The notes: generated by a model not told the origin, from the sequence alone. Shown: positions 7,122-15,322, counted from the stretch's first letter. The stretch: 35,437 nt of DNA from Segetibacter sp. (GCA_028288505.1 JAQBNN010000205.1:1-35437); one strand, 5' to 3'. Translations and numbers: made by a program.

Positions 7122-8417
7122 TTAAGAAAGTTTAAGTATTTCTTTTACCCTATCAATAAATGCATTATCCATCTTGCCCTCGGGCACAGGTTCAATGCTT
7201 AAATCCTTGTAATAGTCTTTAATAATTTTGTTGTCCAGGTCTGTGTTGTCAATTACTATTGGCATTAAATACTTGTCTGCTTTACCGCCTTTTAATCTAT
7301 ACCTGTAGGTATCAGTGGCTCTCAACCATTCTTTAAGTACATACCTGTCTTCTTGAACCAGGCAGTTTTTTGAAATTAGTGGAATGAAAAGATCTGCATT
7401 CCTGATATTGTCTATTATATCATCTTCGTAGTTGTCTCCTGCTCGTAAACGTTCTTTATCGTACCAGCAAGTGAGGTTACTAACCTGCATTAAAGCTTGT
7501 TTTACATTTTCTACGGCCGCAGCGTCTTTATGCGTATAACTAAGAAAAATTACTTTGGGTTTTACTGTTGTTGGATTAATCAGGTTCCAATTATCCGTTA
7601 GTTCATCAATAAATTCCTTTGTGTTTCCTTCGTACGTTTTAGCATTATAATTTTTGAAAAACTCGTATTGCTTCTGGCGATGATTAGATGCATCATTAAC
7701 CACAATTATCTTATTTCTACGTTTTACCCAGTCATTCATTCTTTCATTCGATATTACTCTAAGAAAGAACCTGATCAACCAATCTGGTTGACTACAACCC
7801 AGGAAAAGCAAAGTTTTATTCTTAAAAGCATTCAAGATGTCAGGAGCATTAACAAGCATTCTTTCCTTAAAAGAAGTAGTAAACTCAAGCATTTCTTCAT
7901 CACGTAGAGCAGGATCTACTGATTTAAAAGAACCAAATACATTAAAAATTACCGGAGAGCTTAAGGTTTCAATGTCTTCGCAATCTTCAAAAGTTGAACA
8001 GATAGAAAAGTCAATTGCTTTCGCTGATTGTCCCTTTGACTTCAGGATCTGCTTTTCTATAAGCGTACTATAAACGGTAGTATTAGTAAAAAAGTTGAGC
8101 TTCTCAATTTGCAACAGCTTGTGCAATGCGGGAAAATGAGCGTCTATTTTGCCTGCCATTCGTTTTAAGCTGCTAATAATTGTATCAATATCCTGCCCTT
8201 GTTGCATTAGGTAAGAAATAGTTTCTGAAAGCGTATTCGTTGAATTTTCTTGAATATCATTTTCCTTTTCAAGTTGTCGTTTCAAAAAATTATCCACTGT
8301 TACTTCCTGTTCTTTCAGCTTAAACATTTCATTGCCTATTATAGGTATCACACTCCCTTCAGCAATTTTTTCCATTAGCACATCCCAACTAATCTTCGAG
8401 GATAAATTATTGATCAT
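7122..8417 (-). CDS. SIR2-like domain plus C-terminal TIR domain protein (putative NAD-linked effector)
   Basis: A 431-aa protein without signal peptide. Residues 20-280 follow the SIR2_2/SIR2-like layout: VIPIIGNEMF (23-32) where GAGxS is expected, FFTNTT (109-114) where TTNxD is expected, FNVFGS (158-163) where KLHGS is expected, and LLFLGCSQPDW (203-213), the usual 'fIGySlpD' strand. The catalytic His of HG is replaced by Phe, so this half may not hydrolyse NAD. Residues 288-400 form a TIR domain: KVIFLSYTHKD (288-298), CWYDKERLRAGDNY (317-330), LFIPLISKN (343-351) and YVLKEW (359-364), where E363 fits the NADase glutamate. First gene of an operon with the STAND NTPase. It is AT-rich in places (for example 18 G/C in the 60 bases from 7681). 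The likely role is NAD depletion or signal-molecule synthesis on infection, by analogy with TIR/SIR2 defence proteins. Confidence 0.8.
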   Translation of the reverse strand: MINNLSSKISWDVLMEKIAEGSVIPIIGNEMFKLKEQEVTVDNFLKRQLEKENDIQENSTNTLSETISYLMQQGQDIDTIISSLKRMAGKIDAHFPALHKLLQIEKLNFFTNTTVYSTLIEKQILKSKGQSAKAIDFSICSTFEDCEDIETLSSPVIFNVFGSFKSVDPALRDEEMLEFTTSFKERMLVNAPDILNAFKNKTLLFLGCSQPDWLIRFFLRVISNERMNDWVKRRNKIIVVNDASNHRQKQYEFFKNYNAKTYEGNTKEFIDELTDNWNLINPTTVKPKVIFLSYTHKDAAAVENVKQALMQVSNLTCWYDKERLRAGDNYEDDIIDNIRNADLFIPLISKNCLVQEDRYVLKEWLRATDTYRYRLKGGKADKYLMPIVIDNTDLDNKIIKDYYKDLSIEPVPEGKMDNAFIDRVKEILKLS

Positions 8418-8608
8418 ATCGATTGTGTTTTAATTAATAAGGATTGTAAGAATATTAGTAGGGGTTAAAATCCCGGAACCGAGAGGTGTTGATAGAGGTA
8501 GCAGTTGTTCGAAATCAAGTTATAAGGTAAAGCTTTTTATTAATGTTTTATATATGTTTTTATTATTATTTCTAAAAATCTAACTGAGTAATATATTTAC
8601 TCTAAAAA

Positions 8609-9412
8609 ATGGAAAAGATGCTTACAAACCACGAAATAGATTACCGCATTCATGGCGAAGAAATGCAGTATGTAGAAGTAGAATTAGATCCGCAGGAAAC
8701 GGCGATTGCAGAGAGTGGCAGTTTTATGATGATGGATGACGGCATACAGATGCAAACCATTTTTGGTGATGGAAGCCAGCAGCAAGGCGGCGGTTTTTTA
8801 GGTAAATTAATGGGTGCAGGCAAAAGGCTGTTAACAGGTGAAAGCCTTTTTATGACAGCCTTTACCAACGTCATGCATGGTAAACGCAGCGTAAGTTTTG
8901 CATCACCTTATCCAGGTAAAATTATTCCACTTGATTTGTTGCAGCTTAACGGAAAAGTGATCTGCCAAAAGGATGCTTTTTTATGTGCAGCCAAGGGCGT
9001 TAGTGTGGGTATAGATTTTCAACGAAGACTAGGCACCGGTATTTTTGGCGGTGAAGGTTTTATTATGCAGAAGCTTGAGGGAGACGGGATGGCTTTTGTG
9101 CATGCAGGCGGCCACGTGTTTGAAAGGGTGCTTGCCCCCGGCCAGATGATAAAGATTGACACCGGTTGTTTGGTTGCTCTAACCCAAACTGTCGACTACG
9201 ACATACAATTTGTTGGCGGAATTAAAAACACCATTTTTGGTGGTGAAGGTTTGTTTTTTGCTACCCTTCGTGGCCCGGGAAAGGTTTGGATTCAAACGCT
9301 GCCGGTTAGCCGTTTAGCGAGTCGCATTCTTTCTTATGGCACCACTAACCGCAAAGAAGAGGGCAGTATTTTAGGCGGCCTTGGGAATTTGTTGGACGGC
9401 GACGGGCGCTAG
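8609..9412 (+). CDS. AIM24 family / TIGR00266 family protein
   Basis: A 267-aa protein of the TIGR00266/AIM24 family, a beta-rich fold of uncertain function found across bacteria and, as AIM24, in mitochondria. Recognisable parts are the N-terminal [18 protein letters not shown], a Gly-rich insert ([20 protein letters not shown]), SLFMTAFTN, and repeated FGGEG units ([14 protein letters not shown] and [16 protein letters not shown]) followed by [11 protein letters not shown]. The C-terminal [14 protein letters not shown] is typical. No membrane helix or signal peptide is evident. Met1 or Met4 may be the start. It is divergent from the TIR/STAND operon with 191 bp between them, where a TATATTTA box near 8592 may be its -7 element. 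I do not infer a functional link to the TIR/STAND genes. Confidence 0.88.
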   Translation: MEKMLTNHEIDYRIHGEEMQYVEVELDPQETAIAESGSFMMMDDGIQMQTIFGDGSQQQGGGFLGKLMGAGKRLLTGESLFMTAFTNVMHGKRSVSFASPYPGKIIPLDLLQLNGKVICQKDAFLCAAKGVSVGIDFQRRLGTGIFGGEGFIMQKLEGDGMAFVHAGGHVFERVLAPGQMIKIDTGCLVALTQTVDYDIQFVGGIKNTIFGGEGLFFATLRGPGKVWIQTLPVSRLASRILSYGTTNRKEEGSILGGLGNLLDGDGR

Positions 9413-9538
9413 TTAGAAGGTCGAAGTCAAAAGTAAAAAGTCAAAGGTCAAAATTCAAAAGGCTTTCAACAGACACAAGCATGTTAATATGCTGGGTGAA
9501 ATTTTTTTAAAGCCAGCAGTAGTACATCTATAATTCTT

Positions 9539-9560
9539 CCGTTGCGTCGCACTCTTGTAC
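9539..9560 (-). repeat. Interspersed repeat copy 5, core form A
   Basis: Minus-strand GTACAAGAGTGCGACGCAAC followed by GG. It faces copy 6 across a 136-bp spacer. Confidence 0.88.
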
Positions 9561-9696
9561 TATTGTTTCATAACTGAACAACAAAGATTGAGGATGAGAA
9601 TTGCTTTAGGGAAGACTTTATCAGCTTATTCAACTGCTGATAAACAAATAACTGGTAAACCAATAAACCATTGTCCCCGCTGCTACTTTGCTAAAA

Positions 9697-9720
9697 GTAC
9701 AAGTGAGTGACACAACGATG
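9697..9720 (+). repeat. Interspersed repeat copy 6, core form B
   Basis: GTACAAGTGAGTGACACAAC plus GATG. The tail GCTGGTAAACAAA leads straight into the terminator at 9752. Confidence 0.9.
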
Positions 9721-9751
9721 TTAAGTAGAGCTTTACTGCTGGTAAACAAAT

Positions 9752-9785
9752 AAAAAAAGCCGCACTTTTTAGAGTGCGGCTTTTT
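9752..9785. terminator. Bidirectional rho-independent terminator between AIM24-like and YccA-like genes
   Basis: AAAAAGCCGCACT and AGTGCGGCTTTTT form a long perfect stem with a short loop, with A and T tracts on both sides. It serves two converging transcription units. Confidence 0.92.
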
Positions 9786-9807
9786 AGTGGAGTTTCTAAA
9801 AACTGTA

Positions 9808-10563
9808 TTAATCGCGGCTGCTTAGTTTGCTAAGCAAGCGAAGTATTTCAATGTACAACCAAACAATGGTTACCAATAGACCGAAAGCACAGTACCATTC
9901 CATGTATTTTGGTGCGCCCATTTCAGCACCTTTTTCAATCATATCAAAATCAATGATAAGGTTAAGGGCAGCAATAGCAACTACAAAAAGACTAAAGCCG
10001 ATACCAATCAACCCGCCTTCGTGCAAGAAAGGAATATCAATACCAAACATGCGAAGTGCCATAGCAATCAGGTAAAAAATAGCGATACCTGCAGTAGCAG
10101 TGAAGATGATAGATTTAAAACGCTCGGTGGCTCTTATAACCCTAAAGTTATATAACAGGAACATAGCGATAGCTGCACCAAAAGTGAGGGCTACAGCCTG
10201 CAGTACAATTCCAGGATAACTTTCCTTAAATGCATTGCTGATCATCGCAGAAAGTGCACCTACAAACAAGCCTTCAAGCAAGCCGTACAAGGGGGCAAGG
10301 TAGCCTGCCCAGCTTCTTTTAAATGTAATGATAATTGCTACAATAAAACCACCAATAGCACCACCAATGAGGTAGCCCGTAACATCCTGGCCTTCCTGGA
10401 AAGCATGCCATGTATATGCAGAAGACGCAAGCATCATGATAAACAGGAAGCCAAATTTGTTAATGGCTCCGCGGGCAGTCATAGCACCTTCCTGTTCAGC
10501 AGTAATTGATTTGTTGAATATTTTTTCAGTTAACGAGGGGTTGCCCGATTTAAACAAATCCAT
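9808..10563 (-). CDS. Bax inhibitor-1/YccA family membrane protein
   Basis: A 251-aa polytopic inner-membrane protein of the Bax-inhibitor-1 (TMBIM/YccA-like) family. Seven hydrophobic segments are visible: FLFIMMLASSAYTWHAF, GYLIGGAIGGFIVAIIITF, LEGLFVGALSAMI, VALTFGAAIAMFLLYNF, IFTATAGIAIFYLIAMAL, IGFSLFVVAIAALNLIIDF and CAFGLLVTIVWLYIEILRLL. The DFDMIEKGAEMGAPKYMEWY loop before the last helix matches the Bacteroidota members. Family proteins act as membrane stress regulators or calcium leak channels; the role in this organism is not known. Monocistronic, ending at a strong bidirectional terminator, with a good -7 box 32 bp before its start. Confidence 0.93.
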   Translation of the reverse strand: MDLFKSGNPSLTEKIFNKSITAEQEGAMTARGAINKFGFLFIMMLASSAYTWHAFQEGQDVTGYLIGGAIGGFIVAIIITFKRSWAGYLAPLYGLLEGLFVGALSAMISNAFKESYPGIVLQAVALTFGAAIAMFLLYNFRVIRATERFKSIIFTATAGIAIFYLIAMALRMFGIDIPFLHEGGLIGIGFSLFVVAIAALNLIIDFDMIEKGAEMGAPKYMEWYCAFGLLVTIVWLYIEILRLLSKLSSRD

Positions 10564-10594
10564 AGTTTTTTTTTTAAGTTACTAAAGTTAATCA

Positions 10595-10602
10595 CAAAAG
10601 TA
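10595..10602 (-). promoter_or_regulatory. -7 promoter element of the YccA-like gene
   Basis: Minus strand reads TACTTTTG, an exact match to TAnnTTTG, 32-39 bp upstream of the start codon. No clear -33 TTG was found at the expected distance. Confidence 0.5.
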
Positions 10603-10795
10603 ATCAAGTCGTTCTTACTCAGTTAAATTTTAGCTGTATGAAATACAAAAATAGCTTTTGAATATGGCTGCTTGTTTTTCTTCAAACCGCCTCTGCTAGC
10701 GTGCACCGCCTTAATAATCAATTCTATTTAAGCATTCCTTATGACTTATAACTGTTATAACCCAAAAATCAGTAATGTTCTAGCTGCACATGTAG

Positions 10796-10803
10796 TACTT
10801 TTG
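10796..10803 (+). promoter_or_regulatory. -7 promoter element of korA
   Basis: TACTTTTG matches TAnnTTTG exactly, 18 bp before the korA ATG, implying a leader of only about 10-15 nt. The -33 position is not clearly TTG. Confidence 0.55.
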
Positions 10804-10821
10804 ACCCCTTGAATTTTTGTT

Positions 10822-12672
10822 ATGATTCGTAAAGAAGAAGTTTTACAGGATGTGGTGATAAAGTTTGCTGGCGACAGCGGCGACGGTATGCAGTTGACTG
10901 GTAGCCAGTTTACCAACAATACCGCATTACTAGGTGTTGACCTTGCCACTTTTCCTGATTTTCCAGCTGAGATACGTGCCCCAATCGGCACCTTGCCCGG
11001 TGTAAGTGGTTTCCAGCTACATTTTAGTACCGGTAAGGTTTACACTCCCGGTGACGATTGTGATGTACTTGTTGCCATGAATGCTGCCGCATTGAAAGTG
11101 AACATGAAGAACCTGAAGAAGGGCGGTCGTGTAATTGTAAATACAGACGGTTTTGATGCAAAGAATCTCCGCCTTGCTGCATATGTAGATGGGGTAAATC
11201 CTTTGGAAGACGGAAGTTTGGATAACTACGAGGTTATAAAAATGGATGTTACCAAAATGACCCGTGAGGCCCTGAAGGATTTCGAAATGGGCACAAAAGA
11301 AAAGGATCGTGCAAAAAACATGTTTGTCCTTGGCTTTTTGTACTGGATGTATAACCGAAATATGGATAACACCATAACTTTTTTAACAGAGAAGTTTGGT
11401 AAAAAGGATACTATACTACAAAGTAACATAAGGGCTTTACAGGCAGGATATAATTACGCTGATACTACTGAAACTTTTACCACCCGCTACACGGTTGAAA
11501 AGTCTAAAATGATTCCCGGTAAGTACCGGAGCATTATGGGTAACCAGGCTTTGAGTTATGGTTTAATTGCGGCGGGTAAAAAAAGTGGTTTATCTATATT
11601 TCTTGGCTCCTATCCAATTACACCTGCTTCTGACATTTTGCATGAATTAAGTAAGCATAAATCTTTTGGTATAAGAACTTTCCAGGCAGAGGATGAGATA
11701 GCTGCTATTACTTCTTCAATTGGTGCCAGTTATGGTGGATTGCTTGGGGTTACTACTACTTCAGGCCCGGGCATGGCGCTAAAAGCTGAGGCAATGGGTT
11801 TAGCAGTAATGCTCGAAATTCCTTTGCTTATTATAAATGTGCAGCGTGGTGGACCATCAACAGGTTTGCCTACAAAAACAGAACAGAGTGATTTATTACA
11901 AGCTTATTATGGCAGGAACGGTGAGTGCCCCATGCCTGTAATTGCAGCCTCAACGCCAAGCGATTGTTTTGATGCAGTGTATGAGGCAGTACGTATTTCT
12001 GTACAGCATATGACGCCGGTTATTCTCTTAAGCGATGGTTATATCGCCAACGGTTCTGAGCCGTGGAAGTTCCCTCAAACTGACGATCTGCCTGAAATAG
12101 CAGTAAGCTTTAAAAAAGAGCTGGGTGCTTGGGAAGATAAGTTTATGCCTTACTACCGCGATGAAAAACTGGTACGTCCATGGGCTATACCCGGCACGCC
12201 TGGTTTCGAGCATCGGGTAGGTGGTATTGAAAAACAAAACATTACTGGTAACGTTAGTTACGACCCTGATAACCACCAATTGATGGTTAAAATAAGGGAA
12301 GAAAAGGTTGACAAGATTGCCAATTACATTCCCGAGCAAAAGCTGGATAGCGGCCCTGAAAAAGGCAAGATGCTTGTGCTTGGATGGGGCAGTACTTATG
12401 GGGCGATCAAGAGCGCAGTAAAAGAGTTGCAGGAGCATGATTTTGATATTGCTCACGCCCACATTCGCTACATGCGTCCTTTCCCTCGCAACCTGGGCGA
12501 CATTATTAAGAACTACAACAAAGTTTTAATTCCCGAGCTCAATAACGGGCAGTTAATTAAGATCATCAGGGATAAATACCTGGTTGATGCTAAAGGCTAC
12601 AACAAAATAATGGGTATCCCCATTACAAAGGGAGAGCTTATCGAAACCATTAAAAAAATGTGGAACGAATAA
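10822..12672 (+). CDS. korA: 2-oxoglutarate (2-oxoacid):ferredoxin oxidoreductase, fused gamma-alpha subunit
   Basis: A 616-aa subunit of a CoA-dependent 2-oxoacid:acceptor oxidoreductase, which converts 2-oxoglutarate to succinyl-CoA with reduction of ferredoxin. The N-terminal gamma domain (about 1-200) has KFAGDSGDGMQLTGSQF and PAEIRAPIGTLPGVSGFQ. The alpha pyrimidine-binding domain starts near residue 235 (GNQALSYGLIAAG, GSYPITPASDILHELSKHK, FQAEDEIAAITSSIGASYGG, TTTSGPGMALKAEAMG). The C-terminal domain ends with HIRYMRPFPRN. The TPP-binding beta subunit (KorB) that completes the enzyme is not next to it, which is unusual because korA and korB are normally adjacent. Substrate choice between 2-oxoglutarate and other 2-oxoacids rests on overall KorA likeness. 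Confidence 0.9.
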   Translation: MIRKEEVLQDVVIKFAGDSGDGMQLTGSQFTNNTALLGVDLATFPDFPAEIRAPIGTLPGVSGFQLHFSTGKVYTPGDDCDVLVAMNAAALKVNMKNLKKGGRVIVNTDGFDAKNLRLAAYVDGVNPLEDGSLDNYEVIKMDVTKMTREALKDFEMGTKEKDRAKNMFVLGFLYWMYNRNMDNTITFLTEKFGKKDTILQSNIRALQAGYNYADTTETFTTRYTVEKSKMIPGKYRSIMGNQALSYGLIAAGKKSGLSIFLGSYPITPASDILHELSKHKSFGIRTFQAEDEIAAITSSIGASYGGLLGVTTTSGPGMALKAEAMGLAVMLEIPLLIINVQRGGPSTGLPTKTEQSDLLQAYYGRNGECPMPVIAASTPSDCFDAVYEAVRISVQHMTPVILLSDGYIANGSEPWKFPQTDDLPEIAVSFKKELGAWEDKFMPYYRDEKLVRPWAIPGTPGFEHRVGGIEKQNITGNVSYDPDNHQLMVKIREEKVDKIANYIPEQKLDSGPEKGKMLVLGWGSTYGAIKSAVKELQEHDFDIAHAHIRYMRPFPRNLGDIIKNYNKVLIPELNNGQLIKIIRDKYLVDAKGYNKIMGIPITKGELIETIKKMWNE

Positions 12673-12725
12673 GGTTAAGGCGCTCAATTGAGTATGAATT
12701 AGTTTAGAATATTTAGAAGATATAG

Positions 12726-12758
12726 CTGCCGCTGGTTTTAAATCTGGGGCAGTTTTTT
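12726..12758 (+). terminator. Possible rho-independent terminator after korA
   Basis: CTGCC pairs with GGCAG across a loop of about 16 bases and is followed by seven T. The stem is short, so confidence is moderate. Confidence 0.5.
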
Positions 12759-12822
12759 TATGCTAATAAACCGTGATAGATTTTTTATGGCACCGGGCTG
12801 AGTTACTACTATTAAGCTTTTC

Positions 12823-12840
12823 TTGCGTCGCACTCTGTTC
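12823..12840 (-). repeat. Interspersed repeat copy 7, degenerate core form A
   Basis: Minus strand reads GAACAGAGTGCGACGCAA. The GTACAAG edge is altered but the dyad TGCG-A-CGCA is kept. It is an inverted pair with copy 8, 76 bp apart. Confidence 0.7.
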
Positions 12841-12916
12841 TTTTTTCAGCAAGTATTTTTATTAGGTTAATCGGCCTGCATGCTGTTTAAAGTGTTAGCT
12901 CCATAGCAAACTAAAT

Positions 12917-12940
12917 GTATAAGTGAGTGACACAACGATG
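12917..12940 (+). repeat. Interspersed repeat copy 8, core form B
   Basis: GTATAAGTGAGTGACACAAC plus GATG, one base off consensus. The tail ends in GCTTGTTCCCAAAA, matching the unit's right edge. Confidence 0.85.
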
Positions 12941-13018
12941 TTTAATAGCGACTCGAATGCTTGTTCCCAAAAAAAATTCAGGCTACTTAAAGAGAGTTGT
13001 AAAAAGGCACGTTTATTC

Positions 13019-15238
13019 TTAGTGTATCTCTGCTGTTGTTGTAATTTTATTAATGTCAACAACGGCCCTGTAAATAAGGTTAAACTGGTCAGAGATCGTT
13101 TTCATTTCGAAGAGAGTCTTTTTAGTTGGCGTTTCCAACAACCCTTTTTGAAGTTCGTCGTAGCGCTGTTTTACTACGGTATTTGTTTGCTCGTTTAAGA
13201 TGCTTAGCGACTCGTTGTCAAGAATGTGCTCGTCGGTTTTTTCCTGCTGTAATTGGGCGATAGCATTTTTAAAATAAAGCTGGATGTCTTGAACAACTTT
13301 TGACAACGTTGGGGATGAATTTTTTAAAGAATTGAAGTGTTTGTTGTGGGATAAAGTAGCTATGTACGAAACAAGCATATGATTTAAAACAACAAAGCGG
13401 TGGATTTCTTTAATTCCGGTTTGCCTGCGTTTAGGATCTGACAACATTCTGTTGAATGCGTCGGATAAGTTGGCGAGAGCGACTAATGCATTTTTTCTTG
13501 CCAGTTGTAATTCTTGCTCGGTAGTATCCTGCACACTTTTTTGGGCAACAACGTGTAAGTATTCCCGTGCTTCTTTTAGCATGTTTATCATCAGCGGTTT
13601 TATTTTATCGCGCTCCCAGGTAGGCAGTAGAAAGAAACTGGCGACAAATGCAATTATCGAACCAATGGCGGTATCAATAATTCTATCGCGTAAAACCTGT
13701 TGAAAAAGTTGGGGATTTAGCAAGTGAAATAACATGATGATATATGGAGTCATCAAGAGTACACTGAGTAAATAATTATTACGCATAAAGCTGTAGCTGA
13801 ATGCCATTAGCACTACCATTATGCAAAGCAATGCAATACTATTTTTGATTAGTAAAACAATAACAACCCCTATTAATACGCCAAGAACGGTTCCAATAAG
13901 ACGGTCCTTATTTCTCTTTTTTGTTAAGCTGTAGGCAGGTTTAAGAATTACAATAATTGTAAGCAAAATCCAGTAACCATGTCCGAGATTAAATAGGTGA
14001 GAGAGAAGGAAGCCGGCAGCTATAGCAATGCTCATTCGCATCGAATGTCGAAAGATCTCAGACTTTAGACTGAGGTTATCGATTATGAGAGGAAGCCTTA
14101 CTCTTTCCGATTTTGTAAACTTGTCGTAATCAACTTCAGGTAATTTCTGCTTGGTTAAAGAACGGTCGTAAGTAGTGTAAAAGTGAATTGTATTTATGCG
14201 TTGCTCAAGGTCTTGCAGGTTGTGCAATATTTGTCGCAGGCTTACAAAACCTTCCAGGTTTTTAGGCGTAAGATCGCTTGCTCTTAAAGTATTTAAGGTG
14301 TTTTCAATTTCTTCGATTTCCGCATGCAATTTCTTAAAAGGTTTGGATGCATCTCCTGTTTTAACGGCCAATCCTATTTCTTCTAATTCGTTGGCAAAAA
14401 GTAGGGCTGCCCAGTTGTATTTTTCTAAGATGCCTGTACCATCAAAGTACTTGTGAAGCACCGAGTATCTTTGGTACGAATTCATGATTCTGTCAAACAT
14501 CTCGGTTACATCCAGGAACAACATCAGGAGGATTCTGCCTACGTGCGTTGTTTCTTTTGCAATGTCCCTTGTTTTAAAAAGCAGGTCGCTAATTAAGGTT
14601 TGCTTCTCTTGCACAACCGCCTGTTGCTGCAAAAGTTTTTTGTAGGTTTCTTCGTAATTAACATCCTTACTGTACAATTCCGACCTTATTCGCAAATACT
14701 CAGCAATAGTATGTATGTATTCGCCTATAGCTTGCTGTGTAAGTTTATAAGGCCTGAAGTTATAAAGCAAAAGGCTGAAGCACATGTACCAAATGCCGCC
14801 TACAGTCATATAAACGGCGTTCAAGGCAAGGCTATCTACTTGTGTTGTAGGTTGGGTATTAAGAATAATAACCAATAAAGACGCAATCCCAATTCCTCCT
14901 GCCCTGCCACCATAAACGCCGAGCATCGAAAAAAAGAAGGATGCGATAACAAGCAGCAGCCCGAGCAGCAGCGGGGAAGTTGCGGTAAGGCCGGTGAGTA
15001 ACGTCATGAGGCAAATGCTTAAAATAGCAACAAGCATCCCATTCCTACGATGATGAATAGGTCCGGGGTTGTCAGTAACGCTCACACAAATAGCACCGGT
15101 TGAAAGAATAATACCTATATCTAAATGATTATAAAAACTTAGGACAAAAGCGGGTAGTAAAATGCCGATCGTCATTCTTATGCCCTCGGTTACATAGTGG
15201 CTGTTTACAAAACTTTTATATGATTGAATTCCCGTCAT
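13019..15238 (-). CDS. FUSC family (YccS/YhfK-like) inner-membrane protein
   Basis: A 739-aa protein of the FUSC superfamily, related to YccS/YhfK and to aromatic-acid efflux proteins (AaeB). It has the duplicated plan of the family: an N-terminal membrane block of about six helices (about residues 18-165), a cytoplasmic helical region (about 175-400), a second membrane block (about 405-545; SIAIAAGFLLSHLF, GYWILLTIIVILKPAYSLTKKR, LIGTVLGVLIGVVIVLLI) and a C-terminal helical domain. The NPGPIHHRRNGMLVA and KPAYSLTKKRNKDRLIGT segments match the two FUSC signatures. Likely an exporter or envelope-associated transporter; the substrate is unknown. Monocistronic and convergent with korA. Confidence 0.9.
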   Translation of the reverse strand: MTGIQSYKSFVNSHYVTEGIRMTIGILLPAFVLSFYNHLDIGIILSTGAICVSVTDNPGPIHHRRNGMLVAILSICLMTLLTGLTATSPLLLGLLLVIASFFFSMLGVYGGRAGGIGIASLLVIILNTQPTTQVDSLALNAVYMTVGGIWYMCFSLLLYNFRPYKLTQQAIGEYIHTIAEYLRIRSELYSKDVNYEETYKKLLQQQAVVQEKQTLISDLLFKTRDIAKETTHVGRILLMLFLDVTEMFDRIMNSYQRYSVLHKYFDGTGILEKYNWAALLFANELEEIGLAVKTGDASKPFKKLHAEIEEIENTLNTLRASDLTPKNLEGFVSLRQILHNLQDLEQRINTIHFYTTYDRSLTKQKLPEVDYDKFTKSERVRLPLIIDNLSLKSEIFRHSMRMSIAIAAGFLLSHLFNLGHGYWILLTIIVILKPAYSLTKKRNKDRLIGTVLGVLIGVVIVLLIKNSIALLCIMVVLMAFSYSFMRNNYLLSVLLMTPYIIMLFHLLNPQLFQQVLRDRIIDTAIGSIIAFVASFFLLPTWERDKIKPLMINMLKEAREYLHVVAQKSVQDTTEQELQLARKNALVALANLSDAFNRMLSDPKRRQTGIKEIHRFVVLNHMLVSYIATLSHNKHFNSLKNSSPTLSKVVQDIQLYFKNAIAQLQQEKTDEHILDNESLSILNEQTNTVVKQRYDELQKGLLETPTKKTLFEMKTISDQFNLIYRAVVDINKITTTAEIH

Positions 15239-15322
15239 TTATTTTAATATGCCTCGCCTTTTTTATCGGTATGATGTCATGAATAACCAATTTAATGATA
15301 CCAACATCAGTTTTCATAGTAT

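Larger units (their letters stand above)
9413..9807. other. 395-bp convergent intergenic region with an inverted repeat pair
   Basis: No credible gene. It contains an A/T-rich quasi-tandem run at 9419-9463 (GTCAAAAGTAAAAAGTCAAA-type words), repeat copies 5 (minus) and 6 (plus) as an inverted pair, and a strong bidirectional terminator. Confidence 0.75.
12673..13018. other. 346-bp convergent intergenic region with repeat pair
   Basis: Contains a probable korA terminator, repeat copy 7 (minus) and repeat copy 8 (plus). The ORF-track entry beginning at 12923 starts inside the repeat and runs antisense into the FUSC gene, so I do not accept it as a gene. Confidence 0.7.

Noticed and set aside
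8455-8520. Structured-looking stretch upstream of the TIR gene (GGGGTTAAAATCCC, GTTCGAAATC) suggestive of a tRNA fragment
   Set aside because: No cloverleaf could be drawn and no acceptor or anticodon stem found; not called.
12028-12462. 144-aa minus-strand ORF within korA
   Set aside because: Antisense shadow of the KorA frame, with no start context or homology.
12923-13198. 91-aa plus-strand ORF beginning inside repeat copy 8 (MSDTTMFNS...)
   Set aside because: It starts in the repeat, runs antisense into the FUSC gene and has no recognisable content. The same repeat in form A would not keep this frame, so a repeat-encoded peptide is unlikely.
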